Source of the DNA: a virus
Length of the DNA stretch: 64,000 nt
IMG/VR virus record: IMGVR_UViG_3300027506_000003
Span: 1-64,000 of that record
Strand: one strand, 5' to 3'
In this document: positions 35,598 through 43,628 of the stretch, piece by piece
How positions within the stretch are numbered: the stretch's first letter is position 1
Layout of the letters: each line of letters begins with the position of its first letter
Program-made: the position numbers and the translations under genes
The notes under the pieces: model-generated
What the model saw: only the letters and a program-made list of their open reading frames with translations
The model's database searches: none
What the model was told of the DNA's origin: nothing

Positions 35598-35978
35598 ATG
35601 AGCGAAATAGATAAATTCTCGGGGGACATGAGTCGTAACGAGGTTGAAATTGACTTGAAGAAGTTCATGGCAATGGTAACAGAGATTGGCGAACTTAAAC
35701 AAGAAATTTTTGAATTAACAAACGAAGATAGAAAGAACCCTTGGCAGAAATGGATATTTGCAGCCAAGACAATTGATGCATGGAGAATTATACCTCGTGC
35801 ATTCCTAGGTATTTACATGTACCTACTTTATTATGCAACATTTTGGTTCATGGACTTAGCAGACCCAACACTAGAACAGTCGGGATTGATTTCCGTACTA
35901 GTCGGTGCTGGAGCAGCTTGGTTTGGACTATACACTTCAAGTGCAGCGAAAGAACACGGTGACACAAACCCCAATTAG
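35598..35978 (+). CDS. Small membrane protein, holin-like (126 aa)
   Basis: An amphipathic N-terminal half (EIDLKKFMAMVTEIGELKQE) is followed by two hydrophobic segments, IIPRAFLGIYMYLLYYATFW (about residues 65-85) and GLISVLVGAGAAWFGLYTSS (about 96-116), and a short charged tail. The GAGAAWFGLYxxS motif is seen in phage holin-type three-helix proteins. It lies between the tail chaperone and tape-measure genes, an unusual place for a holin. An alternative is a membrane protein used in tail or head assembly. Confidence 0.65.
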   Translation: MSEIDKFSGDMSRNEVEIDLKKFMAMVTEIGELKQEIFELTNEDRKNPWQKWIFAAKTIDAWRIIPRAFLGIYMYLLYYATFWFMDLADPTLEQSGLISVLVGAGAAWFGLYTSSAAKEHGDTNPN

Positions 35979-35988
35979 GATATAACCA

Positions 35989-38397
35989 ATGGCAGGAAGA
36001 GACAAAGGAATTACTGAAGCAGAAAAAGACCAGCAACGCAAATTAGAAACATTAAATACCAACTTGGAGAAAGCTTCGGGTAAACTTAATGGTACTTTTG
36101 CTAATCTTGTAGCTAATGTTGCTGAAACGAATAGAGAGTATGCTCTTGAGCTTGCAGAAAAGCGTCTAGAGACTCGTGCTACATTCTCGGGATTTCTTGC
36201 AAGAAGTAAACTTGCTGCACACACTAGAGAGTTTCTGGCAGATAATGCTGACTCAGAGAAGGAAAGAGCAGAATTAAAAGCAAAACTTCTAAATGACGAG
36301 AAACTTGAAATTAATCGTAACAAATCACTAAATGCAATGAAAGACAAAGTGTTTAGTAAGCAGTTCTCTATTGATAACAATATCACTATGGGTATTGAAG
36401 ACCGTCTTAAGAAACAAACAGAGATTGACGCGATACAGCAAGAGGTTGATGCAAAGGAATCTGAAATTAAGAAGTTCCGTGCGAAACAATTTGCAAAAAT
36501 TAGTAAAGAAGAAGAACAAGCACAGGAAGATTATACAAAGATGCTTAATGAGGCTTCTAAAAGTGAGGACTTTGATAAGTTTTCGGGTTCAGTAAAGAAC
36601 CTTACAGGTGGTCTTCTAGATATCGGTGGTATGCTTGATGACGTTGTTAAGTTCGGTGAAGATTTACAAAATGTTGCCAAAGGGATTCAGAGTGCATTTG
36701 GAAAGATTTCCGAGCTCAGTAATAAACTTGGTAACTTTATTGGTGACAGTCTTAAAAGCTTTGCAAGTGAGATAGGCAATTTCTTCAAAGCTGGATATGC
36801 GAAACTTGAAGACCTACCAATAGTTGGTGGTGCTTTCACCAAATTGAAAGATATAGTCATGAGTCTCATAGGTTCTATTGGTGCTTTATGGTTAACCATG
36901 AAAACTAAGATGAAAGATTTAGTGAGTGGTATTAAAACTAAAGTTAAAGATGGTACATCTAAAGTCGGTGAGAAGTTCAAATCTGCAAAGGAAAGTATTA
37001 CTAGTAAAGTCGGAGAGAAGTTCCAACCTGTTAAAGATGTGTTCTCTGAGAAAGCAAAACTCTTTCAAGGTAAGATGTCTGACTTAGGTAACACTATGAA
37101 GAACGGTGCAAAGACTATGGGTGGTAAAGGACTCAAAGCAATTAAGATGGCACCTAAGATGTTAATGAAAGGTGCAACAAGGTTTGTATCTCTACTTGCA
37201 CGAATCCCAGCAATGTTAGCTGCAATCCCAGCATTACTTGCATCACCGTTTGTATTAATCGGTGCAGCGGTTCTACTTCTTGCAATTGGTTTAGTTCTCG
37301 TATGGATGAAGTTCAAAGACCAAATCATGGAAAAATTTGAAATGATGAAGACTAAGGTGACGGAAGTAGTTACCAACATTGTAGATGGTTTCCTAGATGT
37401 CTGGCAAAGAGTAAAGAACTGGTTCTCTGATAAGGTGTTCGGTATTAGAAGTTTCTTAGGTCTAACCTCTGAGGAAGAAGAAGCAGAACATGCTAAACAA
37501 GAGGTAATCAAAGAAAAAGAAAAAGAAAAGGAAAGACTTAAAGAAGAACAAAAAGAAATCGCCATGCAGGCAAAAGAAGCTGAAATCGATGCACAGTTAA
37601 AAGCAGAGTTTGGTGAAGACGCTCTCAACTGGGGCTGGGGTAGAGGTGACTCTGATGCAAAAGATATGAAGAAACAGATGATGGAACAAGCAGAAGCTGA
37701 CATTGACCAAGACATGGCAATGGATGATATCTCCTCTAAGGATTTACTTAAAGAAAGGAATCAATCTGAAGATGATTATGATAATGTTCAAAATGTCATA
37801 GATGCAAGACAAAAAGAAGTTGAGAATAAGGTTAAATTTAGTAACTTAAAAATCAATGGTGAGGATGCAACCGAAGAACAGAAGAGAGAGTACTTTCAAG
37901 AACAAGCAGACAAGGGACAGTTAGATGGTCGACTGGGCGGTGGACTAGAAAGATTCGAAGGAACAAAAGGAGTAACCACTCAAGAGCTTCGTGAAGAACA
38001 AGCAGCCGAAGTCTTAGATATTAATAGAGCTCAGAAAGAACTCGATACAAGAGAAGACTACATCCCAATGAACAGGGGTGACAATGCCACAATAGCGAGA
38101 AGAAATGAACTCCAAGGAATACAATCAGATGATGAGGTCTTTGGTGATGGTGAAGGTCTTACAGAAAAAGAGAAGATGGAACTGACTCGTTTAGAGAGAG
38201 ACCAAGGTGATAGGATTAAAGACTCAGCAGACCGTGCTAAAGAAATGGGGCCCAAGAGACCCGACCCTAGTATTAATACATCTGTTGCACAACAAAACAC
38301 TAATAACAATGTAACTAACAATACGATATCTGCATCACCTAATCCTAGACCCACAGATAGAACTATTAATAGAACTGCTACTGTAAATCAGAATTAG
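35989..38397 (+). CDS. Tape measure protein, gp29 position (802 aa)
   Basis: The protein is mostly helical: coiled coil for residues about 1-200 (AEKDQQRKLETLNTNLEKAS), amphipathic repeats of T/S/K-rich type (SKVGEKFKSAKESITSKVGE), a long hydrophobic block around residues 405-445 (SPFVLIGAAVLLLAIGLVLV) and a highly charged C-terminal half with K/E-rich coiled coil. This is the composition of a tape measure, which sets tail length and inserts in the host membrane. Position after gp26 and its partner matches T4 gp29 (590 residues). The C-terminus is N/T-rich (NTNNNVTNNTISASP). Its stop overlaps that of the convergent gene (TTAG). Confidence 0.75.
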   Translation: MAGRDKGITEAEKDQQRKLETLNTNLEKASGKLNGTFANLVANVAETNREYALELAEKRLETRATFSGFLARSKLAAHTREFLADNADSEKERAELKAKLLNDEKLEINRNKSLNAMKDKVFSKQFSIDNNITMGIEDRLKKQTEIDAIQQEVDAKESEIKKFRAKQFAKISKEEEQAQEDYTKMLNEASKSEDFDKFSGSVKNLTGGLLDIGGMLDDVVKFGEDLQNVAKGIQSAFGKISELSNKLGNFIGDSLKSFASEIGNFFKAGYAKLEDLPIVGGAFTKLKDIVMSLIGSIGALWLTMKTKMKDLVSGIKTKVKDGTSKVGEKFKSAKESITSKVGEKFQPVKDVFSEKAKLFQGKMSDLGNTMKNGAKTMGGKGLKAIKMAPKMLMKGATRFVSLLARIPAMLAAIPALLASPFVLIGAAVLLLAIGLVLVWMKFKDQIMEKFEMMKTKVTEVVTNIVDGFLDVWQRVKNWFSDKVFGIRSFLGLTSEEEEAEHAKQEVIKEKEKEKERLKEEQKEIAMQAKEAEIDAQLKAEFGEDALNWGWGRGDSDAKDMKKQMMEQAEADIDQDMAMDDISSKDLLKERNQSEDDYDNVQNVIDARQKEVENKVKFSNLKINGEDATEEQKREYFQEQADKGQLDGRLGGGLERFEGTKGVTTQELREEQAAEVLDINRAQKELDTREDYIPMNRGDNATIARRNELQGIQSDDEVFGDGEGLTEKEKMELTRLERDQGDRIKDSADRAKEMGPKRPDPSINTSVAQQNTNNNVTNNTISASPNPRPTDRTINRTATVNQN

Positions 38398-38615
38398 ATT
38401 AAGTCTGGGCCTCTAAGGATATCTGCTTTAGATACCTTTCGATTGTATTTGGTTTTGTCTTTTTGGACTTGAGTAAGTCCATGTGATGGTGTAGTCTTTC
38501 TAACCTTTATTTCAGTTTTCTTCTTACCAAAGATTGCTTCCCAATTATCTGAGTATGCTTTCTCGTTAGAATTTCTACGTTTAGAACCTTTTCCGCCATG
38601 CCATTGTTCTGCCAT
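38394..38615 (-). CDS. Small basic phage protein (73 aa)
   Basis: A basic 73-residue protein: WHGGKGSKRRNSNEKAYSDN, then WEAIFGKKKTEI. Small proteins with this WHGGKGS and NxxxYxxNWexIFGKK pattern recur in marine and enterobacterial phages without known function. It follows bS21 closely and shares a stop-codon overlap with the plus-strand tape measure gene. The basic charge would permit nucleic-acid binding, which is speculation. Confidence 0.7.
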   Translation of the reverse strand: MAEQWHGGKGSKRRNSNEKAYSDNWEAIFGKKKTEIKVRKTTPSHGLTQVQKDKTKYNRKVSKADILRGPDLI

Positions 38616-38619
38616 AATC

Positions 38620-38865
38620 TCAACCTAACGGCCCTCTGAATCCACGTCTACCCATTGATGCTCTCTTAGCATCTAACTTCTTACGTCTTTTTAGTTGTTG
38701 GTTCTTTTCGTTTTTGATAGTGTTAGGTTTGATATGATACTTCCTATCCCTACACTCTTGAACTATATTTGCCCTTTCACATTCCTTTTTGAATCTGCGA
38801 AGTAGTTGGTCGAACCCTTCTACGTTCCGATTCTTTGGATTTATTTTTGGTGTTACACTTGGCAT
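38620..38865 (-). CDS. rpsU: Ribosomal protein bS21 homologue (81 aa)
   Basis: Core matches bS21: VEGFDQLLRRFKKECERANI, VQECRDRKYHIKPNTIKNEK, then a basic tail KRRKKLDAKRASMGRRGF. E. coli S21 has PFDVALRRFKRSCEKAGVL and ERRFYEKPT-type motifs at the same places; this protein is slightly longer (81 versus 71) through a charged N-terminus. S21 sits on the 30S platform near the anti-Shine-Dalgarno end of 16S rRNA and helps initiation. Phage S21 copies are known in marine phages and are thought to favour phage mRNA. The gene is preceded by a candidate structured leader. Confidence 0.93.
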   Translation of the reverse strand: MPSVTPKINPKNRNVEGFDQLLRRFKKECERANIVQECRDRKYHIKPNTIKNEKNQQLKRRKKLDAKRASMGRRGFRGPLG

Positions 38866-39038
38866 AATTGTTCTCTTAAAAAGTGTGATTTCGCCCCGCG
38901 CCTTACAGCAACCCGCTCTTCACCGACCAACCCGCTATATGCTGTTAGTCTTTCCCTTACTGAGTACCCCCAATTTTTTTCCACGGTCTCAGTGATGCAG
39001 TCGTCTTTTTTCAAGGACACATTTTGAATATACACGAC
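38866..39038 (-). ncRNA. Candidate structured RNA or leader upstream of rpsU
   Basis: 173 bases with no convincing reading frame and visibly higher GC than the flanks. On the minus strand three nested-end stems occur in series: arms 38997-39004 with 39034-39041, 38959-38964 with 38988-38993, and 38905-38910 with 38940-38945. The last loop holds a 9-nt direct repeat (AGCGGGTTG on the minus strand, at 38909-38917 and 38928-38936). A TATAAT box at 39045-39050 would start transcription at about 39038. It could be an S21-controlled leader or an independent small RNA. Confidence 0.5.
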
Positions 39039-39044
39039 TGCCCC

Positions 39045-39050
39045 ATTATA
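39045..39050 (-). promoter_or_regulatory. Minus-10 box (TATAAT) before the rpsU leader
   Basis: Perfect TATAAT on the minus strand, just after the gp32 stop codon. I see no good -35 hexamer at 16-18 nt, so it may be a middle-type or activator-dependent promoter. Confidence 0.45.
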
Positions 39051-39063
39051 AGAAACTTAACTA

Positions 39064-39963
39064 CTAACTATCAGCAGCCAGTTTCTTAAAGTAGTCCATC
39101 GCATCATCTTCCGTATCAATCGGAGTAGATTCAGCTGATGCAACTACAGGTTCATCAGCAACTGACTCTTTGTTTACATCTGCCCAAGGAACTTCTTCCA
39201 TGTCATTTGCAACTGATTCAGCTGTTGAGTTAGTTACTGCACCTGTTAATCCAAGAACTCTATCGAGTTTCTCTTTTAACTCTTCGTAAGATTTAAACTC
39301 ACTTGGTGCAATAATTCCACTTAAGCTATGTAGGTTGTTTACCACATCTACAAGCTTTTGCTCATCATCAAATAAAGGTGCTTGTGTATCAAATTCAGAT
39401 TTGTCATAGTTCCAGTAACCATCTACCTTTCTAATTTTAATCTTAAAGTTTGCACCTTCTTCTCTGAGGTCAAAAGGATTGATTGCTTTCTCATCTTCAA
39501 ATGCTGGTGAGATTGCTTCCTTGAGTGCTTCAAAGATTTTTTTACCGTAACGATATTTGAATACTTTACCTTCGTTAGCAGGATTTTTAGGGTCTGAGAT
39601 AACAAGGATGTTAGACACATAATGTAAACGTCTTTTCTGTTTACGTGCTTGGTCTTTGTTTGCCTCAACACCAGTATTCCATAACTGAGTATTGTATTCA
39701 GACACAGGGTCTTGTTTATTGACAGTCGTTAAAGACTTCTCAATATACCATCCGCCTGGGCCTTGGAAACCGTGGTCGAAATAAGATACCCATGGCATCT
39801 CTTCTCCCTCGGGGGTGGGTAAAAAACGAACTACAGCGTAACCGTTACCACTCTTATCGAGTTCGGGTTTCCACATAGTATCGTCTGAGTAGGATTTTTT
39901 TTCTCCGCCTGTTGGGGAAGCTGTTTCCATTGCAGCTCTTAGTTTATCTAAACTACTTGACAT
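39064..39963 (-). CDS. 32: Single-stranded DNA-binding protein gp32 (299 aa)
   Basis: gp32 family: SGNGYAVVRFLPTPEGEEMP, WVSYFDHGFQGPGGWYIEKS, then YNTQLWNTG and KRRLHYVSNILVISDPKNPA, and a later YGKKIFEALKEAISPAF. The zinc-binding Cys/His cluster of T4 gp32 is not evident; the NTQLWNTGVEANKDQAR region lacks cysteines, as in cyanophage versions. The acidic C-terminus (MDYFKKLAADS preceded by DTEDDA) binds partner proteins. It coats ssDNA in replication and recombination. A strong promoter and a good Shine-Dalgarno (AGGAG) precede it, and gp59 lies upstream. Confidence 0.93.
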   Translation of the reverse strand: MSSSLDKLRAAMETASPTGGEKKSYSDDTMWKPELDKSGNGYAVVRFLPTPEGEEMPWVSYFDHGFQGPGGWYIEKSLTTVNKQDPVSEYNTQLWNTGVEANKDQARKQKRRLHYVSNILVISDPKNPANEGKVFKYRYGKKIFEALKEAISPAFEDEKAINPFDLREEGANFKIKIRKVDGYWNYDKSEFDTQAPLFDDEQKLVDVVNNLHSLSGIIAPSEFKSYEELKEKLDRVLGLTGAVTNSTAESVANDMEEVPWADVNKESVADEPVVASAESTPIDTEDDAMDYFKKLAADS

Positions 39964-40140
39964 TGTATTCTCCTATTGTATTACAATTGTATTTGCATTT
40001 TATCGCATTATATCAAGATACTCGTAAGTATCCATTCTTCACTACTTTCATAGTATAATTCATTATAGTCTACTTTCATGAAACCGTCAATAGGCTTTTT
40101 CAATAGACTGTAATGTATTATTTAGGTAAAGCTAAAACTC
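39964..40140 (-). promoter_or_regulatory. gp32 leader region
   Basis: 177 bases without a gene. They hold the promoter at 40062-40090 and an AT-rich leader of about 90 nt. In T4 the gp32 leader is an autoregulatory site bound by gp32; the unstructured AT-rich run next to the start here would suit that, but no pseudoknot was identified. Confidence 0.45.
40062..40090 (-). promoter_or_regulatory. Sigma70-like promoter of gene 32
   Basis: Minus strand TTGACG, 17-nt spacer, TATAAT. One mismatch in the -35 box and perfect -10 and spacing. Confidence 0.8.
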
Positions 40141-40734
40141 TTATGTGGAACATATTTCTAGAAGTTTTGCTTTGTATTTCTTTTGGTCGTATGTTACAAA
40201 CGACTTATATTTGTTAATTCTAATGTGTAAGTCGGGATAGACTACCTTCTCTGAGATAAGTCTTTCCCAATCTTTAGTGAAACCAATTATCTCATCCATG
40301 ATGCAAATGGTTTCTAAACTTACATCCTTACTCATGTAAGCTTTCAGTAGTCTAGGGTGTTGACCATCTACTACCTTAAGTTGTGTTTGAATCTTGAACT
40401 TTCGTATCAAGTCATTCACCTCTGTTTCAAACATATAACCAAGCTTCTGATTTCTCTTCTTCCATTCCTTATATCTCTTATCACATTCTTTGTCTAGAAG
40501 GTCACCCGCCCAGAAATCTTTGTAAGATAGATTTGCAATGTAGAAGTCTTGTAGTTCTTGTTTATATGTTCTGAACAACTTACCAAAATGGTATTTGTCT
40601 TTACGTTTAAGAAAGGATTTGATATCCGACTTTACTTTTCCGTTGTACTTGACGAAATCATAATCCTTAGAGTGGAAGTGAAGTTTTATACCTAAGTATA
40701 AAGTGTACGCATCATATCCTTCTCTAGAAGTCAT
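40141..40734 (-). CDS. 59: DNA helicase loader gp59 (197 aa)
   Basis: gp59 family: MTSREGYDAYTLYLGIKLHF, YDFVKYNGKVKSDIKSFLKR, DKYHFGKLFRTY, then FWAGDLLDKECDKRYKEWKK. The protein is basic and helical, near T4 gp59 in size (217). It loads gp41 helicase on forks coated by gp32; adjacency to gp32 is conserved in T4. The start overlaps the stop of the next gene upstream, giving tight coupling. Confidence 0.92.
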   Translation of the reverse strand: MTSREGYDAYTLYLGIKLHFHSKDYDFVKYNGKVKSDIKSFLKRKDKYHFGKLFRTYKQELQDFYIANLSYKDFWAGDLLDKECDKRYKEWKKRNQKLGYMFETEVNDLIRKFKIQTQLKVVDGQHPRLLKAYMSKDVSLETICIMDEIIGFTKDWERLISEKVVYPDLHIRINKYKSFVTYDQKKYKAKLLEICST

Positions 40735-41042
40735 TAAGTAATAATCTTCTTCTCTGCTGGAACTTCAACTCTAGGAGCTTCTTTCTTTCCTGTTGCAATG
40801 TCATATGCGTCAGCAACACCTTTGTTTGATTCTGTCACAAACACATAGTTGTTAAACACAATCGACTCGGGAGCTTCACATCCTGTTACCGCTACACCTC
40901 TTGCAAATCCCATCCCACCATCGGGGTTTGAAACTATCATTTTTGGTTGAGTCAATGTAATAGTTGTATCCAACTGACTGTCGAACTCACCTACGTACTC
41001 ACCACTAATTGCCACTACTGTGACTGTATCACCTTTTTTCAT
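40734..41042 (-). CDS. Conserved phage protein of unknown role (102 aa)
   Basis: Starts MKKGDTVTVVAISGEYVGEF, followed by TITLTQPKMIVSNPDGGMGF and ARGVAVTGCEAP. The pattern of short beta strands (VTVVAxSGEYVG, TxTLxxPxMI) suggests a small Sm-like or OB-like barrel. Similar proteins lie near gp59/gp33 in cyanophages without known function. Operonic with gp59 and gp33. Confidence 0.7.
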   Translation of the reverse strand: MKKGDTVTVVAISGEYVGEFDSQLDTTITLTQPKMIVSNPDGGMGFARGVAVTGCEAPESIVFNNYVFVTESNKGVADAYDIATGKKEAPRVEVPAEKKIIT

Positions 41043-41048
41043 AATTAC

Positions 41049-41285
41049 CTACTTGTTAAAGAAACCTGTAATGGTTCCTTGTGCTGATGAACCCCTGTTT
41101 ATCATTTTCAAACCAGTTGCTTCTGCTTCTAATTTTTCTTTGAGAGGTTGGGATATTAACCTCTTTGCTGATTCGGGTTCGACCTTGTTATCGTCACAAA
41201 CTTTTATGATTGCTCCCATAACATCTGTCTTACCACCTATCAATAACTTTTCCACTTGTTCCGTAAATTCTTTTTTACTTATCAT
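41049..41285 (-). CDS. 33: Late transcription co-activator gp33 (78 aa)
   Basis: Small helical protein with DVMGAIIKVCDDNKVEPESA and KRLISQPLKEKLEAEATGL, as in gp33 of cyanophage-type myoviruses; synteny with gp59 also matches T4. gp33 bridges host RNA polymerase (beta flap) and the gp45 sliding clamp to activate late promoters. The C-terminus reads QGTITGFFNK (residues 69-78), a perfect QxxIxxFF clamp-binding box. At 78 residues it is shorter than T4 gp33 (112). The late promoters seen in this window imply an active gp33/gp55/gp45 system. Confidence 0.85.
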   Translation of the reverse strand: MISKKEFTEQVEKLLIGGKTDVMGAIIKVCDDNKVEPESAKRLISQPLKEKLEAEATGLKMINRGSSAQGTITGFFNK

Positions 41286-41617
41286 CGGTACAGTGCCTCT
41301 CCGTCTTTGATAAACGAATGTGTAACTTCTGTAAAACCTTTTCTATCTGAAATCCAATCCTCTTCATCATCAAATGTTTCTGAGTACTCAATGAGTTCTC
41401 TAATAGCATCATCAACATGATAACCATTGAGGTGTGCATAGTGTGGGTCAATTACGTTTTCTATTTCAAAACCAACTTCGACTTCTCCATCCTCGATGAA
41501 CTCTTCAATCATGGTATCACATATACCTAAAACGTCTAGTGCTTCTGCACTGATTCTCTTTTCTTTTATTAATGAAACATGATGTCCTTCATGCACTCTT
41601 ATTCTGATATCTTCCAT
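41282..41617 (-). CDS. Acidic protein of unknown function (111 aa)
   Basis: Strongly acidic: FIEDGEVEVGFEIENVID, then IREYIE-like IRELIEYSETFDDEEDW. It has an HEGHHVSLIKEKRISAEALD start region and no membrane segment. The gene overlaps gp33 by 4 nt and sits between gp33 and an exonuclease, so it belongs to the replication/transcription operon. DNA mimicry by its acidity is possible but unproven. Confidence 0.65.
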   Translation of the reverse strand: MEDIRIRVHEGHHVSLIKEKRISAEALDVLGICDTMIEEFIEDGEVEVGFEIENVIDPHYAHLNGYHVDDAIRELIEYSETFDDEEDWISDRKGFTEVTHSFIKDGEALYR

Positions 41618-41618
41618 A

Positions 41619-42287
41619 TTATACTCCGTGAAGGTTACCGTACTGTTCTCTTAACTTATATAAATCTTCAACATAGTCCATAGGGTCTGCTGAGAAGATT
41701 TGAAAGCTCCCGTTTTCTAGACTCACAATAGCAGTAATCTCTTCGATTGGTGTTCCTGTAAGTTCTTCCACCATAACTGCATATGCAGTCATTTGATAGA
41801 ACCAAGGTTTTGCCATATACTCTTCCTTAAAAGAAGCTGAGGTCTTGAAATCTATAATGGATAATGCATCTTCGAACACTCCGATGCAATCCACACGTCC
41901 AGCCATTTCCAAGTGCCTAGAGAGCAATGGTGCCTCTAAAGCAATCGGTACTATTTCATCTAGTACTGGTTGAACTCCTTTAAATCTGTTTTCTTCGATG
42001 ATGTCGGTAAAGGTCAATTCCTTTCCTTCATATCTTAGGTAGTCTTCTACGACTTGGTGGAATGATGTACCACGTTTGGCTGCACCAGTTGATATACGAT
42101 TGGCTGTATCTTCACCAACTCGTTCTCTCCACAATTTGATATGTTCTCGATTGAGTAAACCAACAACGGTTGTTACACTTGGATAGTGAAAGTCTTCATC
42201 ACCATTTGTGTAAAATCTCTTACCGTCTTTTTGAACGGTATGTAAATCTAAGTGTTCTAATTCCCACAGTTCTAATAAATTACTCAT
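41619..42287 (-). CDS. PD-(D/E)XK exonuclease, Cas4/RecB-like (222 aa)
   Basis: Conserved nuclease layout: KRGTSFHQVVEDYLRYEGKE (the early His-containing helix), GRVDCIGVFEDALSIIDFKT (the D-x(n)-DxK active site), then WFYQMTAYAVMVEELTGTPI (QxxxY motif). This is the phage exonuclease family widely found in cyanophages and related to RecB/Cas4 nucleases. It probably degrades or trims host or phage DNA in recombination. The N-terminal FHYPSVTTVVGLLN segment is also typical of the family. Confidence 0.85.
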   Translation of the reverse strand: MSNLLELWELEHLDLHTVQKDGKRFYTNGDEDFHYPSVTTVVGLLNREHIKLWRERVGEDTANRISTGAAKRGTSFHQVVEDYLRYEGKELTFTDIIEENRFKGVQPVLDEIVPIALEAPLLSRHLEMAGRVDCIGVFEDALSIIDFKTSASFKEEYMAKPWFYQMTAYAVMVEELTGTPIEEITAIVSLENGSFQIFSADPMDYVEDLYKLREQYGNLHGV

Positions 42288-42296
42288 AAGTCTATT

Positions 42297-42605
42297 CTAC
42301 TTCTTTCTTGATTGAATGTCTAGATGCTTTTTAACTATTTCTTTAGTCTTAACTTCTTTGACTCCACGTTGTCTATGTCTGTCCATAGGTGAGCCTGGGT
42401 TTGCAGAAGAAATTTTATTGAGGACTTCTTTGAAGCCATTATCAAGTTTCACCCTGTCACCATGACCACCAACAATGCTTGGCGTTCCAAGTATAACTTG
42501 TTTGAGGTGTGGGTTGTCTTCTTTGAATTGGTCGAGTTTGGTATAAGACATATTATGCTCTTCAATCTCACCAGTTTCATTATTTAAAAAATCATATAGA
42601 GGCAT
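42297..42605 (-). CDS. FmdB-like small phage protein (102 aa)
   Basis: I start the gene at the ATG at 42605 (MPLYDFLNNETGEIEEHNMS), not the upstream one at 42683, because the family begins MPxYxFxNxxTGE. It resembles the FmdB-type regulatory/zinc-ribbon family by its first strands, but the cysteines are lost. The rest (NPGSPMDRHRQRGVKEVK) is basic. It overlaps the upstream gene by 14 nt. Function unknown. Confidence 0.7.
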   Translation of the reverse strand: MPLYDFLNNETGEIEEHNMSYTKLDQFKEDNPHLKQVILGTPSIVGGHGDRVKLDNGFKEVLNKISSANPGSPMDRHRQRGVKEVKTKEIVKKHLDIQSRKK

Positions 42606-43128
42606 ACATAAACTCGGGTGTTGGTCTTGCAGTCCATACTGCAAAATCTTTTTTGTATTTGTTGTAGTATTTATGGTAACCATCTATAGATGATTTCATT
42701 TTGACATCATCGGGCATACATTGAGGTGGTTCTCTCCACGCACAAAGGTCAATATTGTTTGGTAACTGGTTTAGTAAATCCAGTAGTTTTTCCTGCGTTA
42801 AATGGGCCCTGGCATAACGATGGGTGTACTCCTTACACAAAGCTGCAAATAGGTCATATACAAATTGGTAGTGAACTGCGTTCTCTCGAACCCATATATT
42901 GGATGGGTGGTTGACGTGTGAAGCCTTGTATAAGTTTTCCATTTCACCTTCAAGTCTCCATCTTTGAATTCTACGACCACTCGAATCGTCAATATAATGT
43001 TTACCATCTAACATTCTATGTGCAGTGGACAAAAGCTGAGCGTATTCTATAATCATTTTGACTACATGTTTGTCGCAATGTAGTTCAGCTGCAATTTCGG
43101 GTTCTTCGTGTAAGTAAAATATATTCAT
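42592..43128 (-). CDS. Conserved phage protein, CDKHVVKM family (178 aa)
   Basis: Begins MNIFYLHEEPEIAAELHCDK, HVVKMIIEYAQLLSTAHRML, then NHPSNIWVRENAVHYQFVYD. This family is widespread in marine and T4-like phages with no proven role; the His/Cys motif CDKHVVKM near the start and NHPSxxWVR are its most conserved parts. A nuclease or DNA-glycosylase-like fold has been suggested for relatives from memory, but I cannot show it here. It overlaps the endolysin gene (ATGA). Confidence 0.75.
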   Translation of the reverse strand: MNIFYLHEEPEIAAELHCDKHVVKMIIEYAQLLSTAHRMLDGKHYIDDSSGRRIQRWRLEGEMENLYKASHVNHPSNIWVRENAVHYQFVYDLFAALCKEYTHRYARAHLTQEKLLDLLNQLPNNIDLCAWREPPQCMPDDVKMKSSIDGYHKYYNKYKKDFAVWTARPTPEFMYASI

Positions 43129-43628
43129 TTGTAAAAGATGTGGTTGTTAATAGTTACAGTCTCATTCAATGAGTCTGCCCAATACGGATGTACACTGTCA
43201 TTATGATAATGTGTGGCACCCTCGGTGATATCACCGTAATTATTCCATATAACTGCCCTTGCAGTCATAAGTGCAATATCCCATGTGACACTATCTTCGG
43301 GTATATCGGATTTACCATCACAAAACCACGAAAATTGACACATATGCCTCACTGGCATTGGATTGCCTTTCCAATTGGTGGCCCACTTGGCCTGAAAAAC
43401 AACTGCACAAATATCATCGGGGTAATCTCTACTTTTTACTCGATTTTGCACGACTTGTGCTACTGCAATTTTACCAGCTACCGGCTGATTACCTGCTTCG
43501 AAGTAGATATTCTTTGCCATGCAGAAAATTTCACCATTTGGGTCGGAGGCCTGAACCTTCTGAGAGAAGGAACCAGTCAAAAACCCTAAAATTGCACCAA
43601 AAACTAAATAGTAATGTCTCATTTTCAT
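43125..43628 (-). CDS. SleB/CwlJ-type endolysin with signal-anchor (167 aa)
   Basis: Hydrolase_2 (SleB/CwlJ) family: CMAKNIYFEAGNQPVAGKIA, VAQVVQNRVKSRDYPDDICA, then MCQFSWFCDGKSDIPEDSVT and GATHYHNDSVHPYWADSL. Glu44 in YFEAGN is the expected catalytic residue. The N-terminal YLVFGAILGFLTGSFSQKVQ is a signal peptide or signal-anchor, so export would not need a holin pore for the enzyme. It cleaves peptidoglycan, probably at lysis. gp5 lacks a lysozyme domain, making this the only wall hydrolase recognised in the window. Confidence 0.88.
   Translation of the reverse strand: MKMRHYYLVFGAILGFLTGSFSQKVQASDPNGEIFCMAKNIYFEAGNQPVAGKIAVAQVVQNRVKSRDYPDDICAVVFQAKWATNWKGNPMPVRHMCQFSWFCDGKSDIPEDSVTWDIALMTARAVIWNNYGDITEGATHYHNDSVHPYWADSLNETVTINNHIFYK

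Noticed and set aside
38853-39035. Minus-strand frame of 60 codons upstream of rpsU
   Set aside because: No ribosome binding site, odd composition, and it overlaps the start of rpsU; the region is better explained by RNA structure.
42606-42683. Upstream start (42683) for the FmdB-like gene
   Set aside because: The extra residues would lie in the neighbouring gene and the family starts MPxY; the ATG at 42605 fits both.
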